64,000 bases of DNA from Bifidobacterium asteroides. Lineage in GTDB: Bacteria > Actinomycetota > Actinomycetes > Actinomycetales > Bifidobacteriaceae. The stretch spans positions 868,001-932,000 of the forward strand of contig NZ_QGLK01000001.1 of assembly GCF_003202755.1 (NCBI RefSeq). The letters are read 5' to 3'. The notes under the pieces are model-generated. The model was not told where the DNA came from and did not search any database. It saw only the letters and a program-made list of their open reading frames with translations. Positions 1-9,669 of this stretch are shown here, piece by piece. The position numbers and the translations under genes were made by a program. How positions within the stretch are numbered: position 1 is the first letter of the stretch; every line of letters begins with the position of its first letter.

Positions 1-99
1 GCCATCTTCCTGATTTTTGCTCTGGGATACGTGATCCTGGTTCTGCCCATCGGGGCTTTGACCACGTACCTGTCCAACAAGCTGGCAGTGAGGAGGTGA
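1..99 (+). CDS. amino-acid ABC transporter permease, C-terminal fragment
   Basis: Partial gene: the window opens inside it and only the last 32 codons are present, ending at TGA 97-99. The fragment holds one hydrophobic segment (about residues 1-23) and a short basic tail ending AVRR, as expected for the last transmembrane helix of a polar amino-acid permease. The next gene starts 6 bases later and is a complete permease of the same family, so this is probably the first of a GluC/GluD-like heterodimer. The assignment rests mainly on that neighbour. Confidence 0.6.
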   Translation, partial: AIFLIFALGYVILVLPIGALTTYLSNKLAVRR

Positions 100-105
100 G
101 CGGCC

Positions 106-1296
106 ATGGCACAGGACAATGAGAGCTCGCTGCTCTTCGATCAGCCTGGTCCTAAGGGCCGGCGCACCATACGAATCGCCAACTGGATAGCTGCTGTCAT
201 ATTCGCCATAGTGGTCATCATGGTGCTGATGCGGCTGCACAATCCTCCGGACGGTGAAAACCAGCTCAGCTGGGAGCTTTGGCGCCCGGCTTTGGACTAT
301 GAGGCCTGGTCCGACTTCTACCTGCCCGGGCTCTGGCTGACCATCAAGGCCTCAGTAGTTGCAGTGATCGGCTCGGTCATCTTTGGGTTCATCTTCGGCA
401 TCGGCCGTCTGTTGCCCAACGGTCTGGTAAGGGTAGTCTCAGGCATTATCGTGGAGTTCTGCCGGGCCGTCCCGGTGCTGATGATGATGATCTTCTTCTG
501 GCGTTGGTTCGCCTTTGCTGGAGTCAGCCAGGCCTCCTATTGGGCCGTCGTGCTGGGTCTGATCCTCTACAACGGCTCCGTGGTGGCCGAGCTCATCCGT
601 TCGGGCGTGGGCAATCTGCCCAACGGCCAGCGTGAGGCTTCTTTGGCTCTGGGGCTGACCAGGACCCAGTCGCTGATGCAGATCGAGGTTCCCCAGGCTG
701 TCTATGCCATGCTGCCGGCGGCCGTAACCCAGCTGGTCGTGGTCCTCAAGGACACGGCTCTGGGCTCCATCATTATGTATACGGATCTGCTGCAGGAGTC
801 CCGTCGTCTGGGCTCCATGTACTTCAACATCCTGCAGACCCTGGTGGTGGCCTCGGTGGTCTACTTCTTCGTCTGCTTCCTGCTGTCGCATTTCGCCCGC
901 TGGTTGCCCAAGAAGATGCAGGAGCGCACCGCTGCCCCAGCCGACTTCGTGGAGCCGGCCGCGCCCGTGGCCATCATGGATCCCTCCAACGTCAACCAGA
1001 TAGCCGTGGCCAAGGAGGTGGACGAGGACCGGTACGGCGGCGCGCCGCTGCAGTACCATGCACATCACCGTGGATCGAACGCCTCCATCCAGCACTGGAG
1101 GAAGACCCGTTACATCCAGGGCTATGACAGGACCCAGCCCGACACGCTGGTCGATCCGCACAAGGCGAGCCTGGAGATTCCCGACTTCCTCAAGCCCGGA
1201 CGCGGCAGCCGCTCCGGCGGCGAGCAGAAAGCCGAGGGCAAGACCGGGAAGGATGACAAAGGCGGTAGCAGCAAAGACGGCAAGAACAGGAGCTGA
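106..1296 (+). CDS. amino-acid ABC transporter permease (GluD-like)
   Basis: Inner-membrane permease of a polar amino-acid (glutamate-type) ABC importer, 396 aa. Hydrophobic segments lie near residues 25-43, 75-100, 108-135, 143-165 and 240-265. The EAA-type loop contacting the ATPase is seen at about 179-200 (EASLALGLTR, then a conserved Pro). Family members are usually 220-300 aa. The extra length is a hydrophilic tail from about residue 275, ending in a Gly/Lys/Ser-rich stretch, probably cytoplasmic. AGGAGG at 91-96 is the ribosome site. It pairs with the truncated permease upstream. Substrate unproven. Confidence 0.85.
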   Translation: MAQDNESSLLFDQPGPKGRRTIRIANWIAAVIFAIVVIMVLMRLHNPPDGENQLSWELWRPALDYEAWSDFYLPGLWLTIKASVVAVIGSVIFGFIFGIGRLLPNGLVRVVSGIIVEFCRAVPVLMMMIFFWRWFAFAGVSQASYWAVVLGLILYNGSVVAELIRSGVGNLPNGQREASLALGLTRTQSLMQIEVPQAVYAMLPAAVTQLVVVLKDTALGSIIMYTDLLQESRRLGSMYFNILQTLVVASVVYFFVCFLLSHFARWLPKKMQERTAAPADFVEPAAPVAIMDPSNVNQIAVAKEVDEDRYGGAPLQYHAHHRGSNASIQHWRKTRYIQGYDRTQPDTLVDPHKASLEIPDFLKPGRGSRSGGEQKAEGKTGKDDKGGSSKDGKNRS

Positions 1297-1319
1297 CTGA
1301 AAGCTCCTGGTTTCTTTCC
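1287..1319 (+). terminator. weak intrinsic terminator after the permease operon
   Basis: An 8-bp perfect stem (1287-1294 with 1302-1309, CAGGAGCT/AGCTCCTG) and a 7-base loop are followed by a T-rich run, GTTTCTTT. The left arm overlaps the last codons and stop of the permease gene. Confidence 0.5.
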
Positions 1320-1345
1320 CGGTCTCCGGACTCAAGGAAACGAAG

Positions 1346-1389
1346 CCAGTCTATCCGGCCGGACTTGTGTGCCTTGCCGGATAGACTGG
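1346..1389 (+). promoter_or_regulatory. 14-bp perfect inverted repeat at the helicase start
   Basis: Bases 1346-1359 (CCAGTCTATCCGGC) are the exact reverse complement of 1376-1389, with a 16-base loop. No T-run follows, so it does not look like an intrinsic terminator. The right arm ends 5 bases before the ATG at 1395 and covers part of the GGTGG that would serve as ribosome site. It could be a translation-blocking hairpin or a protein-binding site. Confidence 0.55.
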
Positions 1390-1394
1390 TGGAC

Positions 1395-3998
1395 ATGGTC
1401 CAAGAACATGCTGATTCCCCAACCGCCTCAACCGACCAGCCTCCATCCCTGGGCGACCTGGTCCCTGAGGCGGGAGGTCCCCGCAACCTGACCGAGGATC
1501 AGATCTATGACCGCTTCTTCTCCTGGGTGGCTTCCCGAGGCATCACCCCCTGGCCGCATCAGGAGGAGGCCGTCCTCTCCTTGGTTTCAGGCGACCATGT
1601 GATTCTGTCGACCCCGACCGGCTCGGGCAAGTCCATGGTGGCCCTGGCCATGCACTTCATCGCCCTGTGCACTGGACGGCGCTCCTATTACACGGCTCCC
1701 ATCAAGGCCCTGGTATCCGAAAAGTTCTTCGACCTGGTTTCGGTTCTGGGCCGTGACCGGGTGGGTATGATCACCGGCGACACCCACATCAACACGGATG
1801 CCCCGGTCATCTGCTGCACGGCCGAGATCCTGGCCAACCAGGCCTTGAGGGAGGGCAGGCATGCCGACATCGGTTGCGTGGCCATGGATGAGTTCCACTA
1901 TTACGGGGATCCGGACCGAGGTTGGGCCTGGCAGGTACCCCTGCTGACCCTGCCCGATGTGCAGTTCCTGCTCATGTCGGCCACCCTGGGCGACGTGGAC
2001 CAAATCGCCCAGGACCTGGAACGCAAAACCGGGGTGGGGGTGGACATCGTCGCCGATGCCCCACGACCGGTGCCTCTGGACTACCGTTATGTGGACACCC
2101 CATTGCCCAACACTGTGGAGTCCTTGCTGGCCGATGGGGATTCGCCGGTCTACATTGTTCACTTCTCCCAGGATGCCGCCCTGGAGACGGCCCAGGCCTT
2201 GTCCAGCACGGGGGTCTCCGACCGGGGCCAGCGGGACCGGATCAAGGAGGCCATGGCCGGCACCCGCTTCACCACGGCCTTCGGTAGGATTCTGCAGCGG
2301 CTGTTGCGCACCGGGGTCGGGGTCCACCATGCGGGCATGCTGCCCCGGTATCGGCGTCTGGTGGAGCAGCTGGCCCAGGATGGCCTTCTGCCGGTCATCT
2401 GTGGCACGGACACCCTGGGGGTCGGCATCAATGTGCCCATCCACACGGTCCTGCTGACCGGGCTGACCAAGTTCGACGGCTACAGGATGCGTCGCCTGAG
2501 GGCTCGGGAATTCCACCAGATTGCTGGCAGGGCCGGGCGCATGGGCTTCGATACCAGCGGGCTGGTCGTGGCCGAGGCCCCCGAATACGAGATTGAGAAC
2601 GCCAGGGCCGTGGCCAAGGCTGGCAACGACCCCAAGAAGCTCAAGCGGATCAAACGCAAGAAGCCACAGGAGGGGTTCGTAACCTGGGGCAAGGGAACCT
2701 TCGACAAGCTGATCGAGGCCCGTCCCGAGACCCTGACGCCGCACCTGAAGATCTCCCATGCCATGGTGCTCAACGAGGTCGACCAGGGCGGGGATGCCAG
2801 GAGACGGGTGGAGGACCTGATCGAGGACTCCCGTCAGACACCGCAGCAGAAGGAGCATCTGCAGGACCGGGCCGACGAGATCTTCCAGACCCTGACCGAC
2901 ACCGGGGTCATCGAGACCGAACGGAACCCCGACGGCGGCCTGGACTACTTCACGACCGTGGACCTGCCCGAGGACTTCGCCCTGGACCAGCCCCTCTCGC
3001 CCTTCCTGCTGGCCGCCCTGGAGCTGCTGGATCCCGAGGACCCTGACTACGACATGAATCTGCTCTCCATGGTCGAGGCCACCCTGGAGGATCCCCGGCA
3101 GATTCTCAAGGCCCAGCAGCGGCAGGCCCGTGACGCGGCCATCCAGCAGATGAAGGAGGATGGCCTGGAGTACGAGGAACGGATGGAGCGCCTGCAGGAG
3201 GTGACCTGGCCCAAGCCCCTGGAGGAGCTGCTGGGGGAGGCCTTCGACCGCTACCGTCGGGATGTTCCCTGGGCCAACGACTATGAGATCCATCCCAAGT
3301 CCGTTCTGCGGGACATGATCGAGACGGCCTCGGACTTCAATGGCTACATCGCCCGCTACGGAATATCCCGGTCGGAGGGGACCCTGCTGCGATACCTGTC
3401 CGATGCGTATCGGGCGCTCAGCAGGACGGTTCCCGAAGAGTTCATGGATGAGCGGCTGGAGGACATCCTTGCCTGGCTGGGACTGATCGTGCGCTCGGTG
3501 GACTCCAGCTTGGTGGATGAGTGGGAGGCCGCTGGCAGGGCTGAAAACGGCGAGGTCGCAAGCGGTCTGGATGCCGCTCCGCCCCAGGTGGAAAACCAGG
3601 TGGTGGCGGACCGGCGTGGGCTGACCCTGCTGGTGCGCAACGCCATGTTCCAGCGGGTGGAGCTGGTAGCAGCCGACCGGCCGGAGGCCCTGGCTGATCT
3701 GGACGCGGACTGGGGCTACGGCCTGCGGGCCTGGAGCGACGCGCTTGACGACCTCTATGAGGACCATGAGCAGATTCTGACCGATGCCCAGGCCAGGTCC
3801 TCGGACTTCTTCAGCCTGGATGACCGGGACGAGCGTCAGGGACACACCTGGCGGGTCCAGCAGATCTTCGACGATGTGGAGGGGGAGCGCGACTGGGGCA
3901 TCGCCGGCATCGTGGACCTGGACGCCACCCAAGAGAGCGGCCAGGTGGTCTTCAAGGAATACCGGGTGGGTCCCATCGAGGAACTGATGGACCTCTAG
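1395..3998 (+). CDS. DEAD/DEAH-box superfamily II RNA helicase, HelY/Ski2-like
   Basis: ATP-dependent helicase of the Ski2/HelY group, probably acting in RNA turnover; 867 aa. Motif I is TPTGSGKS near residue 75, motif II is DEFH near 163, and motif VI is QIAGRAGRMG near 375. The C-terminal half (about 450-867) is the long helical/DSHCT-type part typical of actinobacterial HelY. I prefer ATG 1395 over the in-frame TTG at 1365, because the TTG lies in the loop of a perfect hairpin and has no ribosome site. It ends 10 bases before the convergent ABC ATPase gene. Confidence 0.85.
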   Translation: MVQEHADSPTASTDQPPSLGDLVPEAGGPRNLTEDQIYDRFFSWVASRGITPWPHQEEAVLSLVSGDHVILSTPTGSGKSMVALAMHFIALCTGRRSYYTAPIKALVSEKFFDLVSVLGRDRVGMITGDTHINTDAPVICCTAEILANQALREGRHADIGCVAMDEFHYYGDPDRGWAWQVPLLTLPDVQFLLMSATLGDVDQIAQDLERKTGVGVDIVADAPRPVPLDYRYVDTPLPNTVESLLADGDSPVYIVHFSQDAALETAQALSSTGVSDRGQRDRIKEAMAGTRFTTAFGRILQRLLRTGVGVHHAGMLPRYRRLVEQLAQDGLLPVICGTDTLGVGINVPIHTVLLTGLTKFDGYRMRRLRAREFHQIAGRAGRMGFDTSGLVVAEAPEYEIENARAVAKAGNDPKKLKRIKRKKPQEGFVTWGKGTFDKLIEARPETLTPHLKISHAMVLNEVDQGGDARRRVEDLIEDSRQTPQQKEHLQDRADEIFQTLTDTGVIETERNPDGGLDYFTTVDLPEDFALDQPLSPFLLAALELLDPEDPDYDMNLLSMVEATLEDPRQILKAQQRQARDAAIQQMKEDGLEYEERMERLQEVTWPKPLEELLGEAFDRYRRDVPWANDYEIHPKSVLRDMIETASDFNGYIARYGISRSEGTLLRYLSDAYRALSRTVPEEFMDERLEDILAWLGLIVRSVDSSLVDEWEAAGRAENGEVASGLDAAPPQVENQVVADRRGLTLLVRNAMFQRVELVAADRPEALADLDADWGYGLRAWSDALDDLYEDHEQILTDAQARSSDFFSLDDRDERQGHTWRVQQIFDDVEGERDWGIAGIVDLDATQESGQVVFKEYRVGPIEELMDL

Positions 3999-4008
3999 AC
4001 CCGGGGCA

Positions 4009-4824
4009 TTACAGGACCTTGGAGAGGAAGGACTGCAGACGGGGACTCTGCGGGTGGCCGAAGATCTGCTCGGGCGTGCCCTCCTCCTCGATGATTCCGG
4101 CGTCGGTGAAGATCACCCTGGAAGAGACCTCCCGGGCAAAGGCCATCTCATGGGTGACCAGAATCATGGTCATGCCGCCCTCTGCCAGGGAGCGGATGAC
4201 TTGGAGCACGTCGCCCACCATCTCCGGATCCAGGGCTGAGGTGGCCTCATCGAAGAGCATGATGTCCGGGTGCATGGCCAGTGCACGGGCGATGGCCACA
4301 CGTTGCTGCTGTCCGCCCGACAGATCCGTGGGTCGAGCGTCAGCTTTCTCTTCCAGGCCGACGATCTCCAACAGGTCCAGGGCCTGCTGCCGGGCATCCT
4401 CCTTGGGCGTCTTGTGTAACATGTGGGGGGCCAGCATGATGTTGTCGGCCACGCTCATGTTGGGGAAGAGGTTGAAGTGCTGGAAGACCATGCCCACGTG
4501 CTCGCGCAGCTTGTCGATATTGGTTTTTGGATCTGAAATGTCGATTCCATAGACGCTGATTGTGCCCGAAGTCGGCATCTCCAGGGCGTTGATGCAGCGC
4601 AGCAGGGTGGACTTGCCCGCTCCCGAGGGGCCGATGATGGAGATGACCTCGCCAGGCTTGACCTCCATGTCTATCCCCTTGAGGACCTCGGTGTCGCCGT
4701 AGCGCTTGTGCAGGTCGCGGATGGATACTGCCGCCTGGGATTCTCCCTGGTTGCGGCGATTCTGGTTCTGGCGGATGCGACGGGTCAGTCGTCCGGTGTC
4801 CATGTCCGGGTCCTCGAAGTTCAT
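4009..4824 (-). CDS. polar amino-acid ABC transporter ATP-binding protein (GlnQ family)
   Basis: Cytoplasmic ATPase of a polar amino-acid importer, 271 aa. Walker A is GPSGAGKST (about residues 64-72), the signature is LSGGQQQR (about 168), Walker B is [12 protein letters not shown] (about 190) and the switch His is in VTHEM (about 223). About 25 extra N-terminal residues precede the usual start, rich in Arg, Asn and Gln. Its start overlaps the stop of the upstream permease fusion by four bases (ATGA), so the two are co-translated parts of one importer. Confidence 0.9.
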   Translation of the reverse strand: MNFEDPDMDTGRLTRRIRQNQNRRNQGESQAAVSIRDLHKRYGDTEVLKGIDMEVKPGEVISIIGPSGAGKSTLLRCINALEMPTSGTISVYGIDISDPKTNIDKLREHVGMVFQHFNLFPNMSVADNIMLAPHMLHKTPKEDARQQALDLLEIVGLEEKADARPTDLSGGQQQRVAIARALAMHPDIMLFDEATSALDPEMVGDVLQVIRSLAEGGMTMILVTHEMAFAREVSSRVIFTDAGIIEEEGTPEQIFGHPQSPRLQSFLSKVL

Positions 4825-6335
4825 CGATGCAGCCTCCTATCGAGCATATTGGCCATCCAGGTCAGGGCGCTGATGGCGACGAAGTAGATGACGCCCACCA
4901 TGAAGAGGGTTTCGGTCACGCGGAAGTTGGCCGCGTAGATCTGCTGGGCCTGGTAGAGCAGTTCGCCGAAGCCGATGGCCAGCAGCAGGGAGGAATCCTT
5001 GAGCATGATGACCAGCTGGTTGATGATGGAGGGCGTGGCGAACCTGACGGCCTGGGGCAGGATGACCCGGCGCAGGGCCATGCGACGTGTCAGGCCCAGA
5101 CTGCGGGCTCCCTCTATCTGCCCGACGTCCACCGAGTCGATGGCCCCGCGCACGATTTCGACCAGGTAGGCTCCGGAGTTCAGGGACAGTGTCAGCGCGC
5201 CGGCCAGCCAGATGCTGATGCGGTGGCCGATCAGCTGGGGGACACCCAGGTAGAAGAAGAAGGCCCAGACCAGAACGGGTGTGCCCCTGAAGACCGCCAC
5301 GTAGATGCGGGCGATCCAGGACAGGATCCGGTTGGGGCTGATCCTCCACAGTCCCAGGATGACGCCGATGGCCAGGGCGATGACGAAGGATATTGCCGTG
5401 ATGGCCAGGGTGTTGCGCAGGCCCAGCATCAGGGAGGGGAAGGCCTGGCGGACCAGTTCGAAGAATCCGGGCCGCGATGCGAGCGCGCTCTTGCTGGAGT
5501 GGCCGCTGCCTACGTAGGAATCGACCAGCTTCTTATAGCTGCCGTCAGCCTTCATCCTGGCCAGACCCTCATTGAAGGCGGCCACGAACTCCTTGTTCTC
5601 GCCCTTGCGGACGGCCGCCCCGTAGGAGGCGCCAGGCTCCTTCCTGGTCACGGTCTTCAGTCCGTTGCCCTGGGCGATGCCGTAGGCCAGGACCGGGTAG
5701 TCGTCGATGACCGCCTGGGCATTGCCGGACTTGACCATCTCATACATGGTGGAGGACTGGTCCACCGCCTTGACCGTGAAACCATACTGGGCCGCACGCT
5801 GCTTGGCGAAGGCCTCGCCCTCGCTGCCCGTCTTGACGGCCACCACGCTGCCTTGCAGATCCTTGTAGCTGTGGATCTGGTCGTTGTCCTTGGCGATGGC
5901 CATCTGCACGCCGGAGTCGAAATAGGGGTCGGTGAAGTCGTAGACCTGCTTGCGCTGGTCGGTGATGGTCATACCGGCTATGACCACATCGGCCTGCTGG
6001 GAGTTCAAGGCTTGAAGGGCGGCGTTGAAGCCCAGGGACTGGATCTGCACCGAGAACCCCTCGATGTCGGCGATCTTGCGGATCAGATCCATGTCGATGC
6101 CGACCAGCTTGCCGGAGGAGTCCCTGAATTCAAAGGGGGCGAAGGTGGTATCGGTGGCGACACGGAAGGTGCGTCCTTGGACCGCTTGGGCGGCGGGAGA
6201 GTCCTGGGCCGCCTGCGCCGGCGTGGCCAGAGGGGCGACGATCAGGGCTGAGAGCCCCAGGACCAAGGCGAGCAGGCCCATGGCCCACCTGTCTGGACCC
6301 GATGTCCATCCCTGGCGAACATGCTTGGCGATCAC
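4821..6335 (-). CDS. fused substrate-binding protein/permease of a polar amino-acid ABC importer
   Basis: One 504-aa chain carries two usually separate subunits. There is an N-terminal signal peptide (about 1-43, ending near AQA). An SBP_bac_3 domain follows (about 55-280; TFAPFEFRD and [11 protein letters not shown] typify the ligand lobe). The BPD_transp_1 permease domain is at about 300-500, with an EAA loop around [20 protein letters not shown]. The binding domain is thus tethered outside the membrane next to its own permease. It is first in a two-gene operon with the ATPase. Substrate is unknown; Gln, Glu or another polar amino acid is likely. Confidence 0.88.
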   Translation of the reverse strand: MIAKHVRQGWTSGPDRWAMGLLALVLGLSALIVAPLATPAQAAQDSPAAQAVQGRTFRVATDTTFAPFEFRDSSGKLVGIDMDLIRKIADIEGFSVQIQSLGFNAALQALNSQQADVVIAGMTITDQRKQVYDFTDPYFDSGVQMAIAKDNDQIHSYKDLQGSVVAVKTGSEGEAFAKQRAAQYGFTVKAVDQSSTMYEMVKSGNAQAVIDDYPVLAYGIAQGNGLKTVTRKEPGASYGAAVRKGENKEFVAAFNEGLARMKADGSYKKLVDSYVGSGHSSKSALASRPGFFELVRQAFPSLMLGLRNTLAITAISFVIALAIGVILGLWRISPNRILSWIARIYVAVFRGTPVLVWAFFFYLGVPQLIGHRISIWLAGALTLSLNSGAYLVEIVRGAIDSVDVGQIEGARSLGLTRRMALRRVILPQAVRFATPSIINQLVIMLKDSSLLLAIGFGELLYQAQQIYAANFRVTETLFMVGVIYFVAISALTWMANMLDRRLHR

Positions 6336-6579
6336 TGGCGATTCTCCTTATTGTTCCGACTGTGCCGGTCCCGGTTTTCCATGGGCCTACCTGAAGATAT
6401 TCAGGCGGATGACCAGTAAACTGTACACACACCGTGTTTCCGGGACCCAACTACGCGCTGGGCGATACGGCCATATGGGTTCCCAGTCTAGCGCGTTCGT
6501 CTTTCTATTTGCGGCAGGCTCAGGCTTATGCTGGTGAAGGCAGGGAGCCATAGGGGCCCCGAGGAATGAGGTATTGCAG
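6336..6579. other. divergent intergenic region, ABC operon / rarA
   Basis: About 240 bases between the start of the minus-strand ABC operon and rarA; promoters for both must lie here. I see no convincing -10/-35 pair, terminator or RNA gene. Confidence 0.4.
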
Positions 6580-7974
6580 ATGGTTGATGATCTCTTCCAG
6601 GCGGCGGATCCCCCCGAGGAACACACCCTGCCTCTGGCGGTCAGGATGCGGCCCAGGAGCCTGGACGAGGTGGTCGGCCAGGGCAAGGTCACGGCTCCTG
6701 GAACCCCCTTGGAGCGGCTGGCCCGCTCGGATCCGAACAACCGTCTGACCGCTCCCAGTTCGGTCATTCTTTTCGGTCCTCCCGGGGTGGGCAAGACCAC
6801 CCTGGCCTATATTGTGGCCCGACAGTCCGGCCGGCATTTCGAGGAGCTTTCGGCCGTCACCTCGGGGGTCAAGGAGGTGCGGCAGGTCCTCGCCCAGGCC
6901 CGGGAGCGGCTGGTCAGCCAGGGGCGGGAGACGGTCCTCTTCATCGATGAGGTCCACCGCTTCTCCAAGTCCCAGCAGGATGCCCTGTTGCCCAGCGTGG
7001 AGAACCGGGATGTGACGTTTATCGCAGCCACCACGGAGAATCCCAGCTTTTCGGTCATCTCGCCCCTGCTTTCGCGCTCGGTGGTGGTCAAGCTGGAGGC
7101 CCTGGACGACCAGGACCTGGCCAAGCTGGTCCGCAGGGCCGTCAAGGACCAGCGTGGGCTCAAGGACCAGGTGCGGCTGGCTCCAGAGGCCCTGGACCAA
7201 ATTGTGCGTTTTGCCGGAGGTGACGCCCGTCGGGCCCTGACCATTCTGGAGGCTGCGGCCGGGGCGGTCACCGAGGACGGGTCTCGCGCCAAGGGTGCGC
7301 GTCGCCCGCTGATCAACGCCAAGGTGGTCTCCTCGGTCATGGACGTGGCCACCGTCCGCTATGACAAGAAGGGCGACGATCACTATGATGTGGCATCGGC
7401 CTTCATCAAATCCATGCGGGGGTCCGACGTGGATGCGGCCCTGCACTACCTGGCTCGGATGATCCGGGCCGGCGAGGATCCGCGCTTCATCGCCCGACGC
7501 ATCATGATCGCCTCCGCCGAGGAGGTGGGCATGGCCTCTCCTGAGGTGCTGGAGATCACGGTCGCGGCTGCCCAGGCCGTGGCCATGGTGGGCATGCCTG
7601 AGGCCCGTCTGATTCTGGCCGAGGCGGTCATCGCCGTGGCCACCGCACCCAAGTCCAACGCCTCCTATCTGGCCATCAACCAGGCCCTGGAGGACGTGGA
7701 CGCCGGGCATATCGGTCAGGTTCCCCTGCATCTACGCAACGCTCCCACCAAGCTGATGAAGGCCTGGGGCAACCACGAGGGCTATCAGTATGCCCACGAT
7801 GCGCCGGATGCAGTGGCACCCCAGCAGTACATGCCGGACGAACTGGTCGGACGGCGCTACTATCACCCCAATGATCGGGGCTATGAGCGTCAGCTGGGCC
7901 CACGTCTGGAGGCGATCAGGGCCATCCTGGACAGGGCCGTCGGGCGGGATGGAAACGCCGGGTCTGGGCAATGA
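6580..7974 (+). CDS. rarA: replication-associated recombination protein A (RarA/MgsA)
   Basis: AAA+ ATPase acting at stalled replication forks, related to clamp-loader subunits; 464 aa. Walker A is GPPGVGKTT (about residue 67), Walker B region is FIDEVHRFSKSQQDAL, followed by a sensor-1 region (AATTENPSF) and an arginine-finger region (SPLLSRS). The C-terminal half has the conserved SDVDAALHYLARMI and GMPEARLILAEA stretches of the MgsA tetramerisation region. ATG 6580 (MVDDLFQ) is preferred with GAGG at 6568-6571; an in-frame TTG lies two codons upstream. Confidence 0.92.
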   Translation: MVDDLFQAADPPEEHTLPLAVRMRPRSLDEVVGQGKVTAPGTPLERLARSDPNNRLTAPSSVILFGPPGVGKTTLAYIVARQSGRHFEELSAVTSGVKEVRQVLAQARERLVSQGRETVLFIDEVHRFSKSQQDALLPSVENRDVTFIAATTENPSFSVISPLLSRSVVVKLEALDDQDLAKLVRRAVKDQRGLKDQVRLAPEALDQIVRFAGGDARRALTILEAAAGAVTEDGSRAKGARRPLINAKVVSSVMDVATVRYDKKGDDHYDVASAFIKSMRGSDVDAALHYLARMIRAGEDPRFIARRIMIASAEEVGMASPEVLEITVAAAQAVAMVGMPEARLILAEAVIAVATAPKSNASYLAINQALEDVDAGHIGQVPLHLRNAPTKLMKAWGNHEGYQYAHDAPDAVAPQQYMPDELVGRRYYHPNDRGYERQLGPRLEAIRAILDRAVGRDGNAGSGQ

Positions 7975-8159
7975 CCGTCCGGACTCCTATACTGGTCACC
8001 CAATAGACGTTGAGTAGCCACACAATGACCGAAACGCCGCAGGGTCCAGGCCTTCCATATTGACGGTCGCCATGCTCCCAGAAGGAGCCTGTCGCCGTCG
8101 GCAGGTCTGGCATGGACGCATGGGGCATGCCTGCCTCATGCACGGGCGCGAGGGTGACG
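7975..8159. other. intergenic region before the MFS carrier gene
   Basis: 185 bases. TATACT near 7987 could be a -10 element. In-frame ATGs extend the MFS reading frame back to 8112, but none has a ribosome site as good as the one before 8160. No other feature seen. Confidence 0.35.
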
Positions 8160-9557
8160 ATGTCGACAGCGGTCATTGACAATGCAGACATATCCGAACA
8201 ATCCAAGAATCTCGGCATGGCCGAGGACGACCTGGCGGTCCGCGAGATTACCCGGCGAGTAGACAATGCTCGTGAATCGGCTACTTTTTATAAGATCGTG
8301 GCCCTGGTGGCCGCGGGAATGCTCATGGACAGCATCGATGTCTATGTGGGCAGCGCAGTAGCCAGTTCGGCATTGAGCACGGGATGGTCCACGGTCGCCC
8401 AGAATTCCCTCTTCCTGTCGGCCGGTTTCCTGGGGCTCCTGGTGGGCTCGCTGCTGGCCGGTTTCATCGGAGACCTGCGGGGGCGCAAGACCGCCTATCA
8501 GATCAACCTGCTGCTCTTCGGAGGCTTTACCCTGCTGGGCGCTCTGGCGCCGAACATGGCTGTCCTTTCGGTCTGTCGGCTGGGGGCCGGCCTGGGGCTG
8601 GGCGCCGAGATTGTCACCGGATTCTCCATGGTCAACGAATTCGCTCCCATCAGGCACCGCGGCCGCTGGAGCGCCATCGTCTCACTGGTGGCCAACACCG
8701 GAGTGCCCCTGGCCATGCTCTTGTGCGCCTGGATCATTCCGCGCTGGTCCTGGCGGCCGCTCTTTGTGGGCATTGGTCTAGCGGCGGCGCTGATTTGGTA
8801 CTTGCGGCGTGACATCCCTGAGTCTCCTCGTTGGCTGGCCCTGCACGGGCGGATGGACGAGGCCGTCCGGGTGGTCCAGCTTTTGGAGGCCGATAATGGT
8901 CAGGGAAAGTCTGACTCTGACTCTGTCAGTGGTTCCGCCCTCGCTGGGAAGAATGAGGGGGTTGAGACAGCTGCCAAGGCGTCGGGTGGCGTTGTTCGCG
9001 GCCTGATTGTGGCCACTGTGGCTGTCTCGGCCACCAACGTCTGCTCCTACGCTTTCACCTCCTGGGTGCCCACCATTCTGCTCAAGCGGGGCATAAATCT
9101 GAGCGGGTCCCTGTGGATCAGCACCCTGATGATGCTGGGCGCCCCCCTGGGCTGCCTGATCGGATCCCTGCTTCTGGACCGGGTCGGCCGCAAGCGGATC
9201 ATTGTTACGGCCTTCCTGCTGACGGCGGTCTTCGGTCTGCTCTATGCCGCGCAGACCAGCCAGGTCACGGCCATTCTGGTTGGCATCCTGCTCATGGCCA
9301 GCCTTTACGTCCTCATGTCTTCGGTTGTGGCCGTCTATGCGCCTGAGCTCTTTCCGACCACGGTCCGTTTCCGCTGCGTGGGCATTGCCAATGCCGTCGC
9401 CAAGCTCTGCAACGTTCTCATGCCTGTGCTGATCGGGGCCATGCTCAGCCAGTGGGGGAGCACCTCAATCTTCATCACCATCAGCCTGGTTGCTCTTGCC
9501 TCCATGCTGGTTGTGGGCCTGATGGGCTGGGAGACTTCCGGCCGCTCGGTGGGCTGA
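8160..9557 (+). CDS. MFS transporter, sugar-porter-like
   Basis: Integral membrane carrier of the major facilitator superfamily, 465 aa, about 12 hydrophobic helices. Visible signatures are GDLRGRK in the loop after helix 2, PESPRWL at the end of helix 6 (typical of sugar and organic-acid/aromatic-acid porters), a hydrophilic central loop around residues 240-285, and DRVGRKR in the matching second-half loop. ATG 8160 (MSTAVID) is chosen because GAGGGTGA lies just upstream. It is convergent with the MarR gene. Substrate cannot be named; sugar, carboxylate or aromatic acid are all possible. Confidence 0.8.
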   Translation: MSTAVIDNADISEQSKNLGMAEDDLAVREITRRVDNARESATFYKIVALVAAGMLMDSIDVYVGSAVASSALSTGWSTVAQNSLFLSAGFLGLLVGSLLAGFIGDLRGRKTAYQINLLLFGGFTLLGALAPNMAVLSVCRLGAGLGLGAEIVTGFSMVNEFAPIRHRGRWSAIVSLVANTGVPLAMLLCAWIIPRWSWRPLFVGIGLAAALIWYLRRDIPESPRWLALHGRMDEAVRVVQLLEADNGQGKSDSDSVSGSALAGKNEGVETAAKASGGVVRGLIVATVAVSATNVCSYAFTSWVPTILLKRGINLSGSLWISTLMMLGAPLGCLIGSLLLDRVGRKRIIVTAFLLTAVFGLLYAAQTSQVTAILVGILLMASLYVLMSSVVAVYAPELFPTTVRFRCVGIANAVAKLCNVLMPVLIGAMLSQWGSTSIFITISLVALASMLVVGLMGWETSGRSVG

Positions 9558-9669
9558 TACAAGCATCTGAAAAGTAAGGGACTTGGCATGAGCCTGGAGC
9601 CGTCGAGAGGTGGTGAAAAGTTCGGCCAGTTTCTCTTCTTAGCAAGGCTCCTTTGTCAGCAAAGAGTGA

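Noticed and set aside
1587-3932. Long minus-strand open frame (781 aa) opposite the helicase
   Set aside because: Shadow of GC-rich third positions; the plus-strand helicase motifs are intact and the minus product has no recognisable domain.
4827-6251. Plus-strand open frame (474 aa) opposite the ABC fusion
   Set aside because: His/Asp/Gly-rich shadow; the minus-strand binding-protein and permease motifs are clear.
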